64,000 nt of DNA from contig NZ_JOJE01000020.1 of the NCBI RefSeq assembly GCF_000720255.1, forward strand, positions 1 through 64,000, read 5' to 3'. The notes under the pieces were generated by a model. It saw only the letters and a program-made list of their open reading frames with translations. It ran no database searches and was not told where the DNA came from. This document shows, in pieces, positions 47,801-55,928 of this stretch (positions are counted from its first letter, which is position 1; every line of letters begins with the position of its first letter). The position numbers were made by a program, and so were the translations under genes. This DNA is from Streptomyces griseus subsp. griseus. GTDB lineage: Bacteria; Actinomycetota; Actinomycetes; Streptomycetales; Streptomycetaceae.

Positions 47801-48471
47801 TCGCGCAGGTCGGCCTGGATGACGGCTGCCCTGCGGGCCACGGCGGCCTGACGCCCCAGGGGCTTGAGCTGGCGGCGCAGCTCGTCCGTGAGGTCCTGCA
47901 CGCGCGCGAGGTTGGCCTTCATCGCGTCCAGCTTCCGCAGCGCCTTTTCCTTGCGCTTGCGGTGCTTGAGGACGCCGGCCGCCTCCTCGATGAAGGCGCG
48001 TCGGCCCATGGGGTCGGCGTGCAGGACGGAGTCGAGCTGGCCCTGGCCGACGATGACGTGCATCTCGCGGCCGATGCCGGAGTCGGACAACAGTTCCTGG
48101 ATGTCGAGCAGGCGGCAGGTGTCGCCGTTGATCTGGTACTCGCTGCCGCCGTTGCGGAACATGATCCGCGTGATGGTGACCTCGGCGTACTCGATGGGCA
48201 GGGCGCCGTCGGAGTTGTCGATGGTCAGGGAGACCTCGGCGCGGCCCAGGGGCGGACGGCCGGTGGTGCCGGCGAAGATGACGTCCTCCATCTTGCCGCC
48301 GCGCAGCGACTTGGCGCCCTGCTCCCCCATGACCCAGCTGAGCGCGTCCACCACATTGGACTTGCCCGAGCCGTTGGGTCCCACCACGCACGTGATGCCC
48401 GGCTCGAACCGGAGCGTGGTCGCGGAGGCGAACGACTTGAAGCCGCGGAGGGTCAGAGCCTTGAGGTGCAC
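44866..48471 (-). CDS. smc: Chromosome segregation protein SMC
   Basis: About 1201 residues: Walker A GPNGSGKSN at 31-39, a long first coiled coil, a hinge (roughly 505-680), a second coiled coil, then the signature LSLLSGGERSLTAVALL and Walker B YVMDEVEAALDD. It condenses and segregates chromosomes with ScpAB, which matters most during sporulation septation. Residues about 575-595 (TARPRGAGNSATDHDEPADE) come from a dispersed GC-rich Streptomyces repeat present in frame in the hinge. GTG 48471 gives the canonical MHLKALTLRGFKSFA start; the upstream open frame is not part of the family. Confidence 0.94.
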   Translation of the reverse strand: MHLKALTLRGFKSFASATTLRFEPGITCVVGPNGSGKSNVVDALSWVMGEQGAKSLRGGKMEDVIFAGTTGRPPLGRAEVSLTIDNSDGALPIEYAEVTITRIMFRNGGSEYQINGDTCRLLDIQELLSDSGIGREMHVIVGQGQLDSVLHADPMGRRAFIEEAAGVLKHRKRKEKALRKLDAMKANLARVQDLTDELRRQLKPLGRQAAVARRAAVIQADLRDARLRLLADDLVRLREALKAEVADEAALKERKETAEEELRKALQRESLLEDEVRQLTPRLQRAQQTWYELSQLAERVRGTISLADARVKSATSVPPEERRGRDPEDMEREAARIREQEAELEAALEAAERALEDTVAHRADLERELALEERRLKDVARAIADRREGLARLGGQVNAARSRAASAQAEIDRLAAARDEAQERAVRAREEYEALKAEVDGLDAGDAELGERHEAAKLQLAESETALTAAREAATAAERERAATQARHEALALGLRRKDGTGALLDAKDRLSGLLGPAAELLTVAPGYEIPLAAAFGAAADAIAVTSPSAAADAIRLLRKQDAGRAALLLAGESHGTTARPRGAGNSATDHDEPADERRPFPAPPAERFVRGPADLLPTIRRLLRDIVVVDTLEDAVDLVHAHPDLTAVTAEGDLLGAHFAHGGSAGAPSLLEVQASVDEAAAELEELAVRCEELTRAQLAAGERRTECATLVEELGERRRAADREKSAVAQQLGRLSGQARGAAGEAERSAAAAARAQEALDKALQDVEELAERLAVAEEMPVEEEPDTSVRDRLAADGANARQTEMEARLQVRTHEERVKGLAGRADALDRGARAEREARARAEQRRARLRHEAAVAEAVASGARQLLAHVEVSVARAEEERAAADAAKARREQELTAARGTGRDLKAELDKLTDSVHRGEVLGAEKRLRIEQLETKALEELGVEPAGLVAEYGPHHLVPPSPPAEGEQLPEDPEHPRNQPVPFVRAEQEKRLKAAERAYQQLGKVNPLALEEFAALEERHQFLSEQLEDLKKTRADLLQVVKEVDERVEQVFTEAYRDTAREFEGVFSRLFPGGDGRLILTDPDNMLTTGVDVEARPPGKKVKRLSLLSGGERSLTAVALLVSIFKARPSPFYVMDEVEAALDDTNLQRLIRIMQELQEASQLIVITHQKRTMEVADALYGVSMQGDGVSKVISQRLR
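46686..46745. repeat. Dispersed Streptomyces repeat copy inside smc
   Basis: On the plus strand the block reads tgcgggctcgtcgtggtcgg, then cgcgctgttccccgcgccccttgggcgcgc. This closely resembles common intergenic repeats of Streptomyces (tgcgggtcgtcgtggctggtcgcgcagttccccgcgcccct type, from memory) and shares its core with the copy at 56557-56632. Here it is in frame with smc. Confidence 0.6.
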
Positions 48472-48648
48472 GCCGCCGGACTCTACCTCCCGGTGTTGTC
48501 TCACTCCATGAACCCGCGGTTTCGCCCATGAACGCGCAGGGCACACCCAACGTTAAAGACGGTGAAAGGATGCGCGGGGAAAGCACATGGAGGCCCCGGA
48601 GAACCTGGGGCCGCGGGGGTGCGGGGGTAAACGCGGGGGAAAAGAAAG

Positions 48649-48670
48649 AAGGGACGCCGAAGCGTCCCTT
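48649..48670 (-). terminator. Intrinsic terminator downstream of the 67-aa coiled-coil gene
   Basis: A 9-bp stem (48649-48657 with 48662-48670) reads with a TTCG loop on the minus strand and is followed by CTTTCTTTTCCC. That makes it one of the few hairpins here with a clear U-rich tail. It separates the small gene from smc. Confidence 0.75.
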
Positions 48671-48740
48671 GCAAATCTGACAACTTAGCGGTTGATACGG
48701 GCAGCCCAACCGCTGCGTGTGGTGTAGAGCGATGCAGCGA

Positions 48741-48944
48741 TCAGGTGAGCGCAGGCTCCGCCTGGTGTGCGTCGATGCTCTCCATGATCCTGTCGTGAGA
48801 AGCGGCAGCCGTCAGCGCGTCGTTCTCCGCCTGGATGCGTCCGAGCTCGGATTCCAGGTCCTGTACGCGCTGCTGGAGCCGTCGCATCTCGGCGAGGAGT
48901 CGAGGGTCGGAGCCGCCGACGTAACCGAGAAGCGCCTTTGCCAT
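48741..48944 (-). CDS. Small coiled-coil protein, function unknown
   Basis: A 67-residue protein starting MAKALLGYVGGSDPRLLAEMRRLQQ. Residues about 14-50 form a leucine-heptad coiled coil (LLAEMRRLQQRVQDLESELGRIQ). ATG 48944 has a ggagga site 8 bases upstream, and the gene has its own terminator, so it is a genuine gene. I recognise the N-terminal sequence from other Streptomyces next to smc, but no function is known to me. It could bind DNA or a partner through its helix. Confidence 0.75.
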   Translation of the reverse strand: MAKALLGYVGGSDPRLLAEMRRLQQRVQDLESELGRIQAENDALTAAASHDRIMESIDAHQAEPALT

Positions 48945-49325
48945 GATGGATGGTCCTCCACAATGAGTGACCGACCGAAGCGGTGTGGGTCGTGAGGGAT
49001 TCGCACCCGCGGTGCTTGACACTCTTCAGTTCTTGCTGCTGTTCATCCATGCCAAACAGCTAAGGTGCGCGGGGTGCTTTCAGCGTCTCACCAAAAAGTT
49101 TGACGGTCAACACGATCACGCCCCGTATTGGCGGGCATCCCGGGGGCACGCGGCCTGAAAAGGCGGCGCGGCGGCTCCTGCGGGCCCCTCGGGGCGTGGC
49201 GATCATCCTTGCGTGCGGAGCCTGCCATCGCAAGCGGTTCTTGGCAACCACCTGCTCCTTTCTGCTGGGGGCATGTGCCCGTGGCATGCCCCTCCGCTGC
49301 CAGCGGGCTCGGTTCCCGGTACGGG
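48945..49325. other. Gene-free interval between small coiled-coil gene and acyP
   Basis: These 381 bases contain no open frame with coding character. A moderately A/T-rich patch lies at 49020-49110, upstream of the small gene on the minus strand, where a TTGACC hexamer occurs but without a clear -10 partner. No RNA gene or strong hairpin was recognised. Confidence 0.4.
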
Positions 49326-49607
49326 TCAGCGGATCGCGAAGCCGTCGTAGCCACCACGCGGTGTGTCCCAGATCTCGGTGACTCCGTCCACGCGCCCGGG
49401 CGTGTCGTCACTCTGGAGCCACTCCAGGAGCCCCTCGCACCCCTCGGATGCCCCCTCGGCGACGACCTGCACCCGGCCGTCGGCCAAATTGAGAGCAAAA
49501 CCACTCAGCCCGCCGATCTCCAGCGCCTTGGCCCGCGTGAACCAGCGGAAACCCACGCCTTGGACGCGTCCTCGTACCCAGGCGACCAGCCGTACATCCT
49601 CGCTCAT
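49326..49607 (-). CDS. acyP: Acylphosphatase
   Basis: A 93-residue enzyme that hydrolyses acyl phosphates. The signature [18 protein letters not shown] supplies the phosphate-binding loop and catalytic Arg (in GFRWF), and [17 protein letters not shown] supplies the catalytic Asn. Length is standard. ATG 49607 is the only sensible start. Acylphosphatase upstream of smc is the normal Streptomyces order. Confidence 0.93.
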   Translation of the reverse strand: MSEDVRLVAWVRGRVQGVGFRWFTRAKALEIGGLSGFALNLADGRVQVVAEGASEGCEGLLEWLQSDDTPGRVDGVTEIWDTPRGGYDGFAIR

Positions 49608-49776
49608 GGGTGCAACCTAACCGGCCAATGTCACTCGGGACACTTCCACCCCGGGCGCCATGCGGTACCGTCCCCACCCAAACGAATCTCATATGAAACT
49701 CACTCGATCAGGTGAGTCAGACTGACCACAAGATCGTATGGGTGGGGTTGACCGCTAGGACGAGGAAGGCCAGGAC

Positions 49777-50916
49777 ATGGGACGCCACCGACGCCACGCC
49801 GCCGGCCGCGCCGCCACGGGCCGCGCCACTGGGGGCACAGAAACCAACGGCTCCTTCCCGGGGGGCCGCGACCCACAGGACTCGTACGAGGGCGAGCACG
49901 CCACGATGGGCATCGCGCCCTATCTGCGGCCCGAGGCCTACGGCGACACCTACACCAGGAGCCACGACTACCTCTTCGCGACGGACGACGACTACGCCCG
50001 CGCCACCGACACGGGCGCCACCGCGGTCTTCGGGTCCGAGGGCTACACGCCGTCCGGCGGGAGCGCCGGGCGCGGCGCAGGCCGCCGCCGCAGGAAGAGG
50101 GTCGCCACACCGGTCCGGGCCGGCCTGCTCGGCGTCTCCGCCGCGGTCGCCCTCGGCACCGTCGCGGTCGCCACGGGCGCGGTACCCGGACTGGAGAACT
50201 ACAGGCTCGGTGGCGGCAGCGGCAGCGACACCACGCAGGCCGCCGAGACACCGACGAACGCGGAGGCGCAGCAGGGCGGCACCTCAGGCTCCGCCTCGGC
50301 GTCCGCCTCCACGAACGGCCGCGGTGGTACGGCGGCCAGCCGGGGCTCCGAGCGATCCGCCTCCCCCACGCCCACCCCCTCGGCCTCGACGACGTCGGCG
50401 ACGCCGTCCGAGAAGCCCACCACCGAGAAGCCGGCACACGAGCCGACGGCGACCCCCTCGAAGAAGCCGAGCTCCACGCCGTCGCACACGGCGACGAAGG
50501 CACCGGAGCGCGGCAGCACCCCGGGGACGGTCTCCCCGGAGGCCGCCGTAGAGGCGGAGGTCCTCAGGCTGGTCAACGAGGAGCGGTCGAAGGTAGGCTG
50601 CAGTGCCCTGGCCGCCAACAGCTCGCTGACCGAGCTGGCCGAGAGCTTCAGCGCGGACATGGCCGCGCGGGGCTTCTTCGACCACACCGACCCTGACGGG
50701 GCCTCCCCCTGGGACCGGGCCGCCAAGGCCGGCATAACCGACCTCGGCGGCGAGAACATAGCCCGGGGCCAGGCCGACGCGGCCGCGGTCATGGAGGCCT
50801 GGATGAACAGCCCCGGCCACCGCGCCAACATCCTGAACTGCGACTTCAAGACCCTGGGCGTCGGCGTGCACTACGGCTCCGGCGGACCGTGGTGGACCCA
50901 GGACTTCGGTTACTGA
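49777..50916 (+). CDS. Membrane-anchored CAP (SCP/PR-1)-domain protein
   Basis: A 379-residue protein. A long basic, Gly-rich cytoplasmic lead (1-110) ends in RRRRKR and precedes one membrane helix (about 115-135). A Ser/Thr/Pro linker (about 145-255) follows, then a CAP domain with LVNEERSKVGCSALAANSSLTELAE, FFDHTDPDG, GGENIARGQ, WMNSPGHRANILN and GVGVHYGSGG. The His and Glu of the CAP cavity are present. Bacterial CAP proteins often bind the wall or lipids; the ligand is unknown. Confidence 0.87.
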   Translation: MGRHRRHAAGRAATGRATGGTETNGSFPGGRDPQDSYEGEHATMGIAPYLRPEAYGDTYTRSHDYLFATDDDYARATDTGATAVFGSEGYTPSGGSAGRGAGRRRRKRVATPVRAGLLGVSAAVALGTVAVATGAVPGLENYRLGGGSGSDTTQAAETPTNAEAQQGGTSGSASASASTNGRGGTAASRGSERSASPTPTPSASTTSATPSEKPTTEKPAHEPTATPSKKPSSTPSHTATKAPERGSTPGTVSPEAAVEAEVLRLVNEERSKVGCSALAANSSLTELAESFSADMAARGFFDHTDPDGASPWDRAAKAGITDLGGENIARGQADAAAVMEAWMNSPGHRANILNCDFKTLGVGVHYGSGGPWWTQDFGY

Positions 50917-50962
50917 GCCTCACCACTCGGGCGGCGCCACCGACTGGTGCACTGACCACTGA

Positions 50963-50985
50963 TGCACTTACTATGAGTTAGTGCA
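50963..50985. promoter_or_regulatory. Inverted repeat upstream of the HxlR gene (operator candidate)
   Basis: TGCACTTACT, three bases, AGTTAGTGCA: 10-base arms with one mismatch, 38 bases before the regulator start. A half copy (gtgcactgaccact) lies 16 bases upstream. HxlR/MarR-type dimers commonly bind such sites in their own promoters, so autoregulation is likely. Confidence 0.6.
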
Positions 50986-51023
50986 ACCTGTCGGTTAGCG
51001 CTGCGTTCGAGTACGCTTCAGAC

Positions 51024-51425
51024 ATGAACAGCACTCAGGAGCGCGCGGAGGAGCAGGACCTCCCCTTCAACGTGTTCGCCAAGGCCTGCCCCTCGCGCGG
51101 CACGCTGGAGCACGTCACGGGACGCTGGGGCGCGCTCGCCCTCGGCGCGCTGCACGAGGGCTCCCTGCGCTTCAACGAGCTGCGCCGCCGTGTCGACGGT
51201 GTCAGCGAGAAGATGCTGTCCCAGACCCTGCACGCGCTGGAGCGCGACGGTCTGGTGCTACGCGAGGCCCAGCCGACCAACCCGCCGAGGGTGGACTACG
51301 AACTCACCCCGCTCGGCCACGAGGTCGCCGAGCGCCTGCTGTCCCTCATCCACTTCGTCGAGGGCAACATGGAGGACGTGCTGGCGGCACGGCAGCGCTA
51401 CGACGACACGCGCGGCGGCCGCTGA
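51024..51425 (+). CDS. HxlR-family winged-helix transcriptional regulator
   Basis: A 133-residue protein. The HxlR core reads [57 protein letters not shown], followed by the wing with [17 protein letters not shown]. An N-terminal cysteine at about residue 22 is where several redox- or aldehyde-sensing HxlR proteins carry their reactive Cys. No divergent target gene is adjacent. Its 3' end overlaps the convergent mutM by 28 bases. Confidence 0.87.
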   Translation: MNSTQERAEEQDLPFNVFAKACPSRGTLEHVTGRWGALALGALHEGSLRFNELRRRVDGVSEKMLSQTLHALERDGLVLREAQPTNPPRVDYELTPLGHEVAERLLSLIHFVEGNMEDVLAARQRYDDTRGGR

Positions 51426-52258
51426 CACCTCGGGCAGAAGTAGCTGGACCGGTTCATCCACGGGCGCCGGCGCATCGGCGTGCCGCACCTCTTGCAGGGC
51501 AGCCCCTCGCGGCCGTACGCGTCCAGGGACCGGTCGAAGTACCCCGACTCGCCGTTGACGTTGACGTACAGGCTGTCGAAACTCGTGCCGCCGACGGCGA
51601 GGGCGGCGGTCATCACGTCCCGTACGTGGCCGAGGAGTTCGGCCGTGCGGGGGCGGGTGAAGCCGGCCGTCGGGCGTTCGTAGTGGACGCGGGCGCGCCA
51701 CAGGGCCTCGTCCGCGTAGATGTTGCCGACGCCGCTGATCAACGACTGGTCGAGCAGGGCCCGTTTGATGGTGCTGCGCTTGCGGCGCAGCGCCTGGTGG
51801 AACGCCTCGTCGTCGAAGAGCGGGTCGAGGGGGTCACGGGCGATGTGCGCGATGACGTCGGGCAGACCGTCTGCCGTGCTGTCGTGCAACGACAGGCCGC
51901 CGAAGGTGCGTTGGTCGACGAAGCGGAGTTCGGTCGCGAACTCGTCGGCGAAGCGGACCCGGATGCGCAGGTGCTTCTCGTCGGGCGACCCCTGCGGCTG
52001 CACCAGCAGCTGACCGCTCATCCCGAGATGCGCCAGGATCGACTGGCCGGTGTCCTCCAACGGCAGCCACAGATACTTGCCGCGACGGCTGGGGACGCCG
52101 ATGCGGTGGCCCTTGAGCCGGTGCGCGAAGTCGTCGGCACCGGCGATGTGCCGGCGCACCGCGCGAGGGTGCAGGACCTCCGCGTCGGCGACGGTCCGAT
52201 GGGCGACCCACCGCTCCAGACCGCGCCGTACGACCTCGACCTCGGGCAGTTCGGGCAT
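51398..52258 (-). CDS. mutM: Formamidopyrimidine-DNA glycosylase (Fpg/MutM)
   Basis: A 286-residue base-excision enzyme removing 8-oxoguanine and FaPy lesions. The catalytic N-terminus PELPEVE (Pro2, Glu3) is intact. So are the helix-two-turn-helix region ([18 protein letters not shown]) and the C-terminal zinc finger C-x2-C...C-x2-C (CKRCGTP to CPRCQ). ATG 52258 is certain. It follows rnc after 81 bases. Confidence 0.95.
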   Translation of the reverse strand: MPELPEVEVVRRGLERWVAHRTVADAEVLHPRAVRRHIAGADDFAHRLKGHRIGVPSRRGKYLWLPLEDTGQSILAHLGMSGQLLVQPQGSPDEKHLRIRVRFADEFATELRFVDQRTFGGLSLHDSTADGLPDVIAHIARDPLDPLFDDEAFHQALRRKRSTIKRALLDQSLISGVGNIYADEALWRARVHYERPTAGFTRPRTAELLGHVRDVMTAALAVGGTSFDSLYVNVNGESGYFDRSLDAYGREGLPCKRCGTPMRRRPWMNRSSYFCPRCQRPPRVSS

Positions 52259-52339
52259 GGCGTCCCCCGTGACAACCGGTTGATGAGCCGAGCGCCCGCC
52301 CCGGGGCGGGGCGGGCGCTCGGGTCGCTGTCGTTGTTCG

Positions 52340-53197
52340 TCAGGCGGAGGCGGACGCTTCGTCGGCATCCGCGGCGGCGGCCCTGGCGCGTGCGTCCACG
52401 GTCGCGGCCTCGGCTGCCGCCTTGGCGCGCTCGTCCGCCGCGGCGCGGATGGAGCGCCACGCGGACTCGGCGGCCTGCTGCTCCGCCTCCTTCTTGCTGC
52501 GGCCGGTGCCGGTGCCGTACGAGACGCCTCCGACGCGGGCAGCAGCAGTGAAGGTCTTCTCGTGGTCGGGGCCGGTCTCCGTGACCAGGTACTCGGGGAC
52601 GCCGAGGCCTTCGGTCGCGGTGAGCTCCTGGAGACTGGTCTTCCAGTCCAGGCCGGCTCCGAGGTTCGAGGACTTCTCGATCAGCGGGTCGAACAGGCGG
52701 TGCACCAGTTCGGAGGCCGCTTCGAGGCCCTGGTCGAGATAGACCGCACCGATCACCGCTTCCAGGGTGTCGGCGAGGATGGACGCCTTGTCCCGGCCGC
52801 CCGTGCCCTCTTCACCGCGGCCGAGCCGGATGAAGGAGCCCAGGTCGAGGCCACGACCGACCTCCGCCAGCGCACGCGAGTTGACCACCGCGGCCCGCAA
52901 CTTGGCCAGCTGGCCTTCGGGCAGGTCGGGGTGGGTGCGGTACAGCGTGTCCGTGACGACGAGGCCGAGCACGGAGTCCCCGAGGAACTCCAGCCGCTCG
53001 TTCGTCGGCAGGCCGCCGTTCTCGTACGCGTAGGAGCGGTGGGTCAGCGCACGCACCAGAAGGGCGGACTCGAGCGTGTAGCCGAGCCGCCCTTCCAGAA
53101 GCGTGTGGGACGAGGCCGTGTTGTCCGCCTTTTTCTTGGCGGTTGAGTCCGCCTTGGCGTCATCCGCCTGCTTGGGGCTAGACACGGTGCCTCTCAC
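52340..53197 (-). CDS. rnc: Ribonuclease III (AbsB)
   Basis: About 285 residues. The RNase III signature [15 protein letters not shown] and the second acidic motif ([15 protein letters not shown]) are present, followed by a double-stranded RNA-binding domain ([19 protein letters not shown] to [17 protein letters not shown]) and an Ala-rich tail of about 30 residues. In S. coelicolor this gene is absB, needed for normal antibiotic production (established). GTG 53197, eight bases after the rpmF stop, is preferred; GTG 53185 is possible. Confidence 0.93.
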   Translation of the reverse strand: MRGTVSSPKQADDAKADSTAKKKADNTASSHTLLEGRLGYTLESALLVRALTHRSYAYENGGLPTNERLEFLGDSVLGLVVTDTLYRTHPDLPEGQLAKLRAAVVNSRALAEVGRGLDLGSFIRLGRGEEGTGGRDKASILADTLEAVIGAVYLDQGLEAASELVHRLFDPLIEKSSNLGAGLDWKTSLQELTATEGLGVPEYLVTETGPDHEKTFTAAARVGGVSYGTGTGRSKKEAEQQAAESAWRSIRAAADERAKAAAEAATVDARARAAAADADEASASA

Positions 53198-53204
53198 CAG
53201 CCGC

Positions 53205-53378
53205 TCAGACCTCGAGGACCTGGCGCTTGTTGTAGGTGCCGCAAGACGGGCACGCGATGTGCTGCAGCTTGGGCTCGTGGCAGCGCTCGCACGCAACCAG
53301 GGTGGGGACCGCAGCCTTCCACTGCGACCGGCGGTGGCGCGTGTTGCTGCGCGACATCTTCCGCTTCGGAACAGCCAC
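53205..53378 (-). CDS. rpmF: 50S ribosomal protein L32, zinc-binding form
   Basis: A 57-residue protein with [21 protein letters not shown] and the zinc pair C-x2-C...C-x2-C ([18 protein letters not shown]). Streptomyces also carry zinc-free L32 paralogues under Zur control; this one is the C+ form that uses zinc. GTG 53378 starts two bases after the YceD-gene stop, so the pair is coupled. Confidence 0.95.
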   Translation of the reverse strand: MAVPKRKMSRSNTRHRRSQWKAAVPTLVACERCHEPKLQHIACPSCGTYNKRQVLEV

Positions 53379-53380
53379 GG

Positions 53381-54025
53381 CTACTTCTCCTGCTTCTCGT
53401 CGACGCCCGGTTCGGCGCCGCTCATCTCGTCCTTCTCGCCGTCCGTCATGGTTTCGGCGAGTCCCTGCAGTGCCGCCCAACGGATGTCGACGGCGTCATG
53501 GTGGTGGTCCGGGTCGTCCGTGAGCCGCGCTCCGCACTCGGAGCACAGGCCCAGGCAGTCGTCCTGGCACACCGGCTGCATCGGCAGTGCGAGCACCACC
53601 GCATCGCGCAGCACGGGTTCGAGGTCGAACAAGCCGTCCTCGAGGAAGAGCCTGTCCTCGTCTTCCTCGGCGTCGTCGGCCGGTTCCGCCTTCACGCGGC
53701 CACGGTCGTCGGCGTCAGGGTACGAGAACATCTCCTGGAAGTCCGCTTCGAGCTCAAGCTCGAGCGGCTCCAGACACCTTACGCACTCCCCCTCGGCCTG
53801 TGCACGGGCGGTGCCCGTGACGAGCACCCCTTCCATGACCGACTCGAGCCGGAGTTCGAGCTCGACCGGGGCGCCTTCCGGCACTCCGATGACTCCCTGG
53901 ATACCGAAGTCCTTGGGAGCGTCGACCGTGCGAGTCAGGCGCTGCAGCGCACCAGGACGCCGTCCCAGCTCGTGCGTGTCGAACACGAGGGGGTTGCGGT
54001 GGTCGAGGCGGGCGTTCAGTGCCAT
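53381..54025 (-). CDS. YceD/DUF177-family protein
   Basis: A 214-residue acidic protein. The DUF177 pattern includes [22 protein letters not shown] and, after an acidic stretch, [32 protein letters not shown] with paired cysteines. It nearly always precedes rpmF. In plants and E. coli the family is linked to 23S rRNA accumulation (established in outline). ATG 54025 gives the normal N-terminus [16 protein letters not shown]. Confidence 0.9.
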   Translation of the reverse strand: MALNARLDHRNPLVFDTHELGRRPGALQRLTRTVDAPKDFGIQGVIGVPEGAPVELELRLESVMEGVLVTGTARAQAEGECVRCLEPLELELEADFQEMFSYPDADDRGRVKAEPADDAEEDEDRLFLEDGLFDLEPVLRDAVVLALPMQPVCQDDCLGLCSECGARLTDDPDHHHDAVDIRWAALQGLAETMTDGEKDEMSGAEPGVDEKQEK

Positions 54026-54167
54026 TCCTGCTTTCGGTCTTTCCGAGCTCGGGGTCGCCACCCTCGGTCTTCCCGGGCAGCGTTGATCGCGGATGTACGC
54101 GCGACCGAAGAGCCAGGATACTGGACCTTTCCCTGACAGCCCAATCCGGTCCCTGGCAGCCCCTCCG

Positions 54168-55319
54168 TCACAGGCCGCGGCCCTGTTCATAGGCCCGCAA
54201 CTGCTCCGCGCTGATCATGCCGGTGTCGAAGAGGCTGGTCTCGTCGAGGGCGTATCCCTGCTGGGACTGATCCTGGTGAGACTGATGGTCCTGATGCGAC
54301 TGGTGGTCCTGATGCGACTGGTGGTCCTGGTGGGTCTGCTGCGGCTGCTGTGCGGCCTGGTGCGGGTCGTAGGCGGCCTGCTGGGGGTCGTAGCCCTGGA
54401 AGGGGGCACCTCCCGCCGGAGCGTAGCCGGAGGCGGGGGAATACGGATCGGCCTGCTGGTAGCCGTACGGGTCGGCCTGCTGGCCGTAGCCCTGCTGCTG
54501 GTAGCCGCCGTAGGGGTCGGCCTGCTGTTGGTATCCGTAGGCAGGCTGCTGGTCGTACTGCCGCTGGGCGTGCTGCTCCGCGGCGGCCGGGGTGTCCGCC
54601 TCGGCGAGGGCGGCCAGGTCGGCCAGGTAGTCGGCGTCACTGGAGTGCTGGACGGTGGTGAGGTCGTCGGCGAGGGCGCCGAGGTCGTCCGTGGCGATAC
54701 GGCCGTGCAGCTTCTGGCGACCGCGGCCGACGGCCTCCAGGGTCTTGGCGAGCACCGCCTCGAAGGCACCGAGTTTGACGTCGACGTAGGCGTCGGCGTC
54801 CCGCCGCAGCGTCTCCGGGTCGTGGCTGCGCTCGGGGGCGTCCTCGTCCTCGTAGCCCTGCTCGTCGACGCCCGGACCGGTGCCGAGGAGCTTCTCGCGG
54901 CCGCGACCGACGGAACCGAGGGTCTTGGTGAGGACGACCTCGAAGTTGGCGAGCTTGGAGTCGACGTAGTCGTCGGCCTCGGCGCGGACCTCCTCGGCCT
55001 CCTTGCGGGCCTCGGCGAGGATGCGGTCGGCCTCGGCCTGGGAGCGGCGGGCGACCTCGGTGTCGGAGATCAGGGAGCCGCGCTCGGCGTGGGCGGTCTC
55101 GATGATCCGTTCCGCCTCCTGACGGGCCTGCTCGACCATCTCCGCACGGCCCCCGATCAGCTCCTGGGCCTGGGCGAGGGAGTCGGGCAGCGCCGCGCGC
55201 ACCTCTTCCAGCATCGAGAGCAGTTCGGCGCGGTTGACCACGCACGAGGCCGACATGGGCATGGACCTGGCGCCGGAGACCGCGGTGACGATCTCGTCGA
55301 GCTTCTTCTGCACGTCCAC
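54168..55319 (-). CDS. DivIVA-like coiled-coil protein with low-complexity tail
   Basis: A 383-residue cytoplasmic protein. Residues about 1-150 are helical and coiled-coil, with DivIVA/AtpF-like charge pattern (EMVEQARQEAERIIETAHAERG, EADRILAEARKEAEEVRAEADDYVDSKL). A duplicated DDYVDSKL/DAYVDVKL-xFE block occurs at about 115 and 180. The second half is Gln/Tyr/Pro/Gly-rich and ends in HQDHQS tandem repeats. It may act as a membrane-curvature or polarity scaffold. Start GTG 55319. Confidence 0.78.
   Translation of the reverse strand: MDVQKKLDEIVTAVSGARSMPMSASCVVNRAELLSMLEEVRAALPDSLAQAQELIGGRAEMVEQARQEAERIIETAHAERGSLISDTEVARRSQAEADRILAEARKEAEEVRAEADDYVDSKLANFEVVLTKTLGSVGRGREKLLGTGPGVDEQGYEDEDAPERSHDPETLRRDADAYVDVKLGAFEAVLAKTLEAVGRGRQKLHGRIATDDLGALADDLTTVQHSSDADYLADLAALAEADTPAAAEQHAQRQYDQQPAYGYQQQADPYGGYQQQGYGQQADPYGYQQADPYSPASGYAPAGGAPFQGYDPQQAAYDPHQAAQQPQQTHQDHQSHQDHQSHQDHQSHQDQSQQGYALDETSLFDTGMISAEQLRAYEQGRGL
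54280..54333 (-). repeat. Three 18-bp tandem repeats in the DivIVA-like gene
   Basis: The unit gact(g/a)(g/a)tggtcctg(a/g)tgc is repeated three times in frame and encodes HQDHQS-type hexapeptides. Each copy differs from the next by one or two bases, so the array may still change length by slippage. Confidence 0.8.
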
Positions 55320-55418
55320 CGTGTGCTCGCCACTCTCTACAGATGCGTTGGAGACGGACGGGACGACTGTACGGCCATGAGCGGGCCGCCGGACACCGGG
55401 TGACGGGCCGTCAGCGCG

Positions 55419-55928
55419 TCAGTCCTGGCGCAGGCGCCGGGTGAGCGCCTCCAGGACCAGCGGCGGGACCAGGTGGGAGACGTCGCCGCCCCAGGTCGCG
55501 ACCTCCTTGACCAGGGAGGACGACAGGAAGCTGTAGGTGGGGTTGGTGGGCACGAAGAGGGTCTCCACGCCCGAGAGGCCGTTGTTCATCTGGGCCATCT
55601 GCAGCTCGTAGTCGAAGTCGCTGACCGCGCGCAGGCCCTTGACGATGGCCGGGATCTCGCGCTCCTTGCAGAAGTCCACGAGGAGGCCGTGGAAGGCCTC
55701 GACCCGCACGTTGGCGTACTCGGCGGTGACCTGGCGGATCAGGTCGATCCGCTCGTCGATCTCGAACAGGCCCTTCTTGGACTTGTTGATCATCACCGCG
55801 ACGTAGACCTCGTCGTAGAGGCGAGAGGCGCGGGAAATGATGTCGAGGTGTCCGTTGGTGATCGGGTCGAACGACCCGGGACAGACGGCGCGGCGCACTT
55901 GTGATCCCTCGCTCTCCGGTCCGGTCAT
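55419..55928 (-). CDS. coaD: Phosphopantetheine adenylyltransferase
   Basis: A 159- to 169-residue enzyme that makes dephospho-CoA. The nucleotidyltransferase TxGH motif is in GSFDPITNGHLDII, and the C-terminal SSSLVKEVA segment replaces the classical ISSTxVRE. ATG 55928 overlaps the rsmD stop by four bases (ATGA) and gives 169 residues. GTG 55898 would give the more usual 159. Confidence 0.94.
   Translation of the reverse strand: MTGPESEGSQVRRAVCPGSFDPITNGHLDIISRASRLYDEVYVAVMINKSKKGLFEIDERIDLIRQVTAEYANVRVEAFHGLLVDFCKEREIPAIVKGLRAVSDFDYELQMAQMNNGLSGVETLFVPTNPTYSFLSSSLVKEVATWGGDVSHLVPPLVLEALTRRLRQD

Noticed and set aside
45305..47851. An 848-codon plus-strand frame opposite smc
   Set aside because: It is a Ser/Arg/Ala-rich shadow of the SMC coding sequence with no start signal.
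49060..49330. Small open frames and a TTGACC hexamer between acyP and the 67-aa gene
   Set aside because: The frames have no ribosome site or recognisable features, and no -10 box lies at proper spacing to TTGACC.
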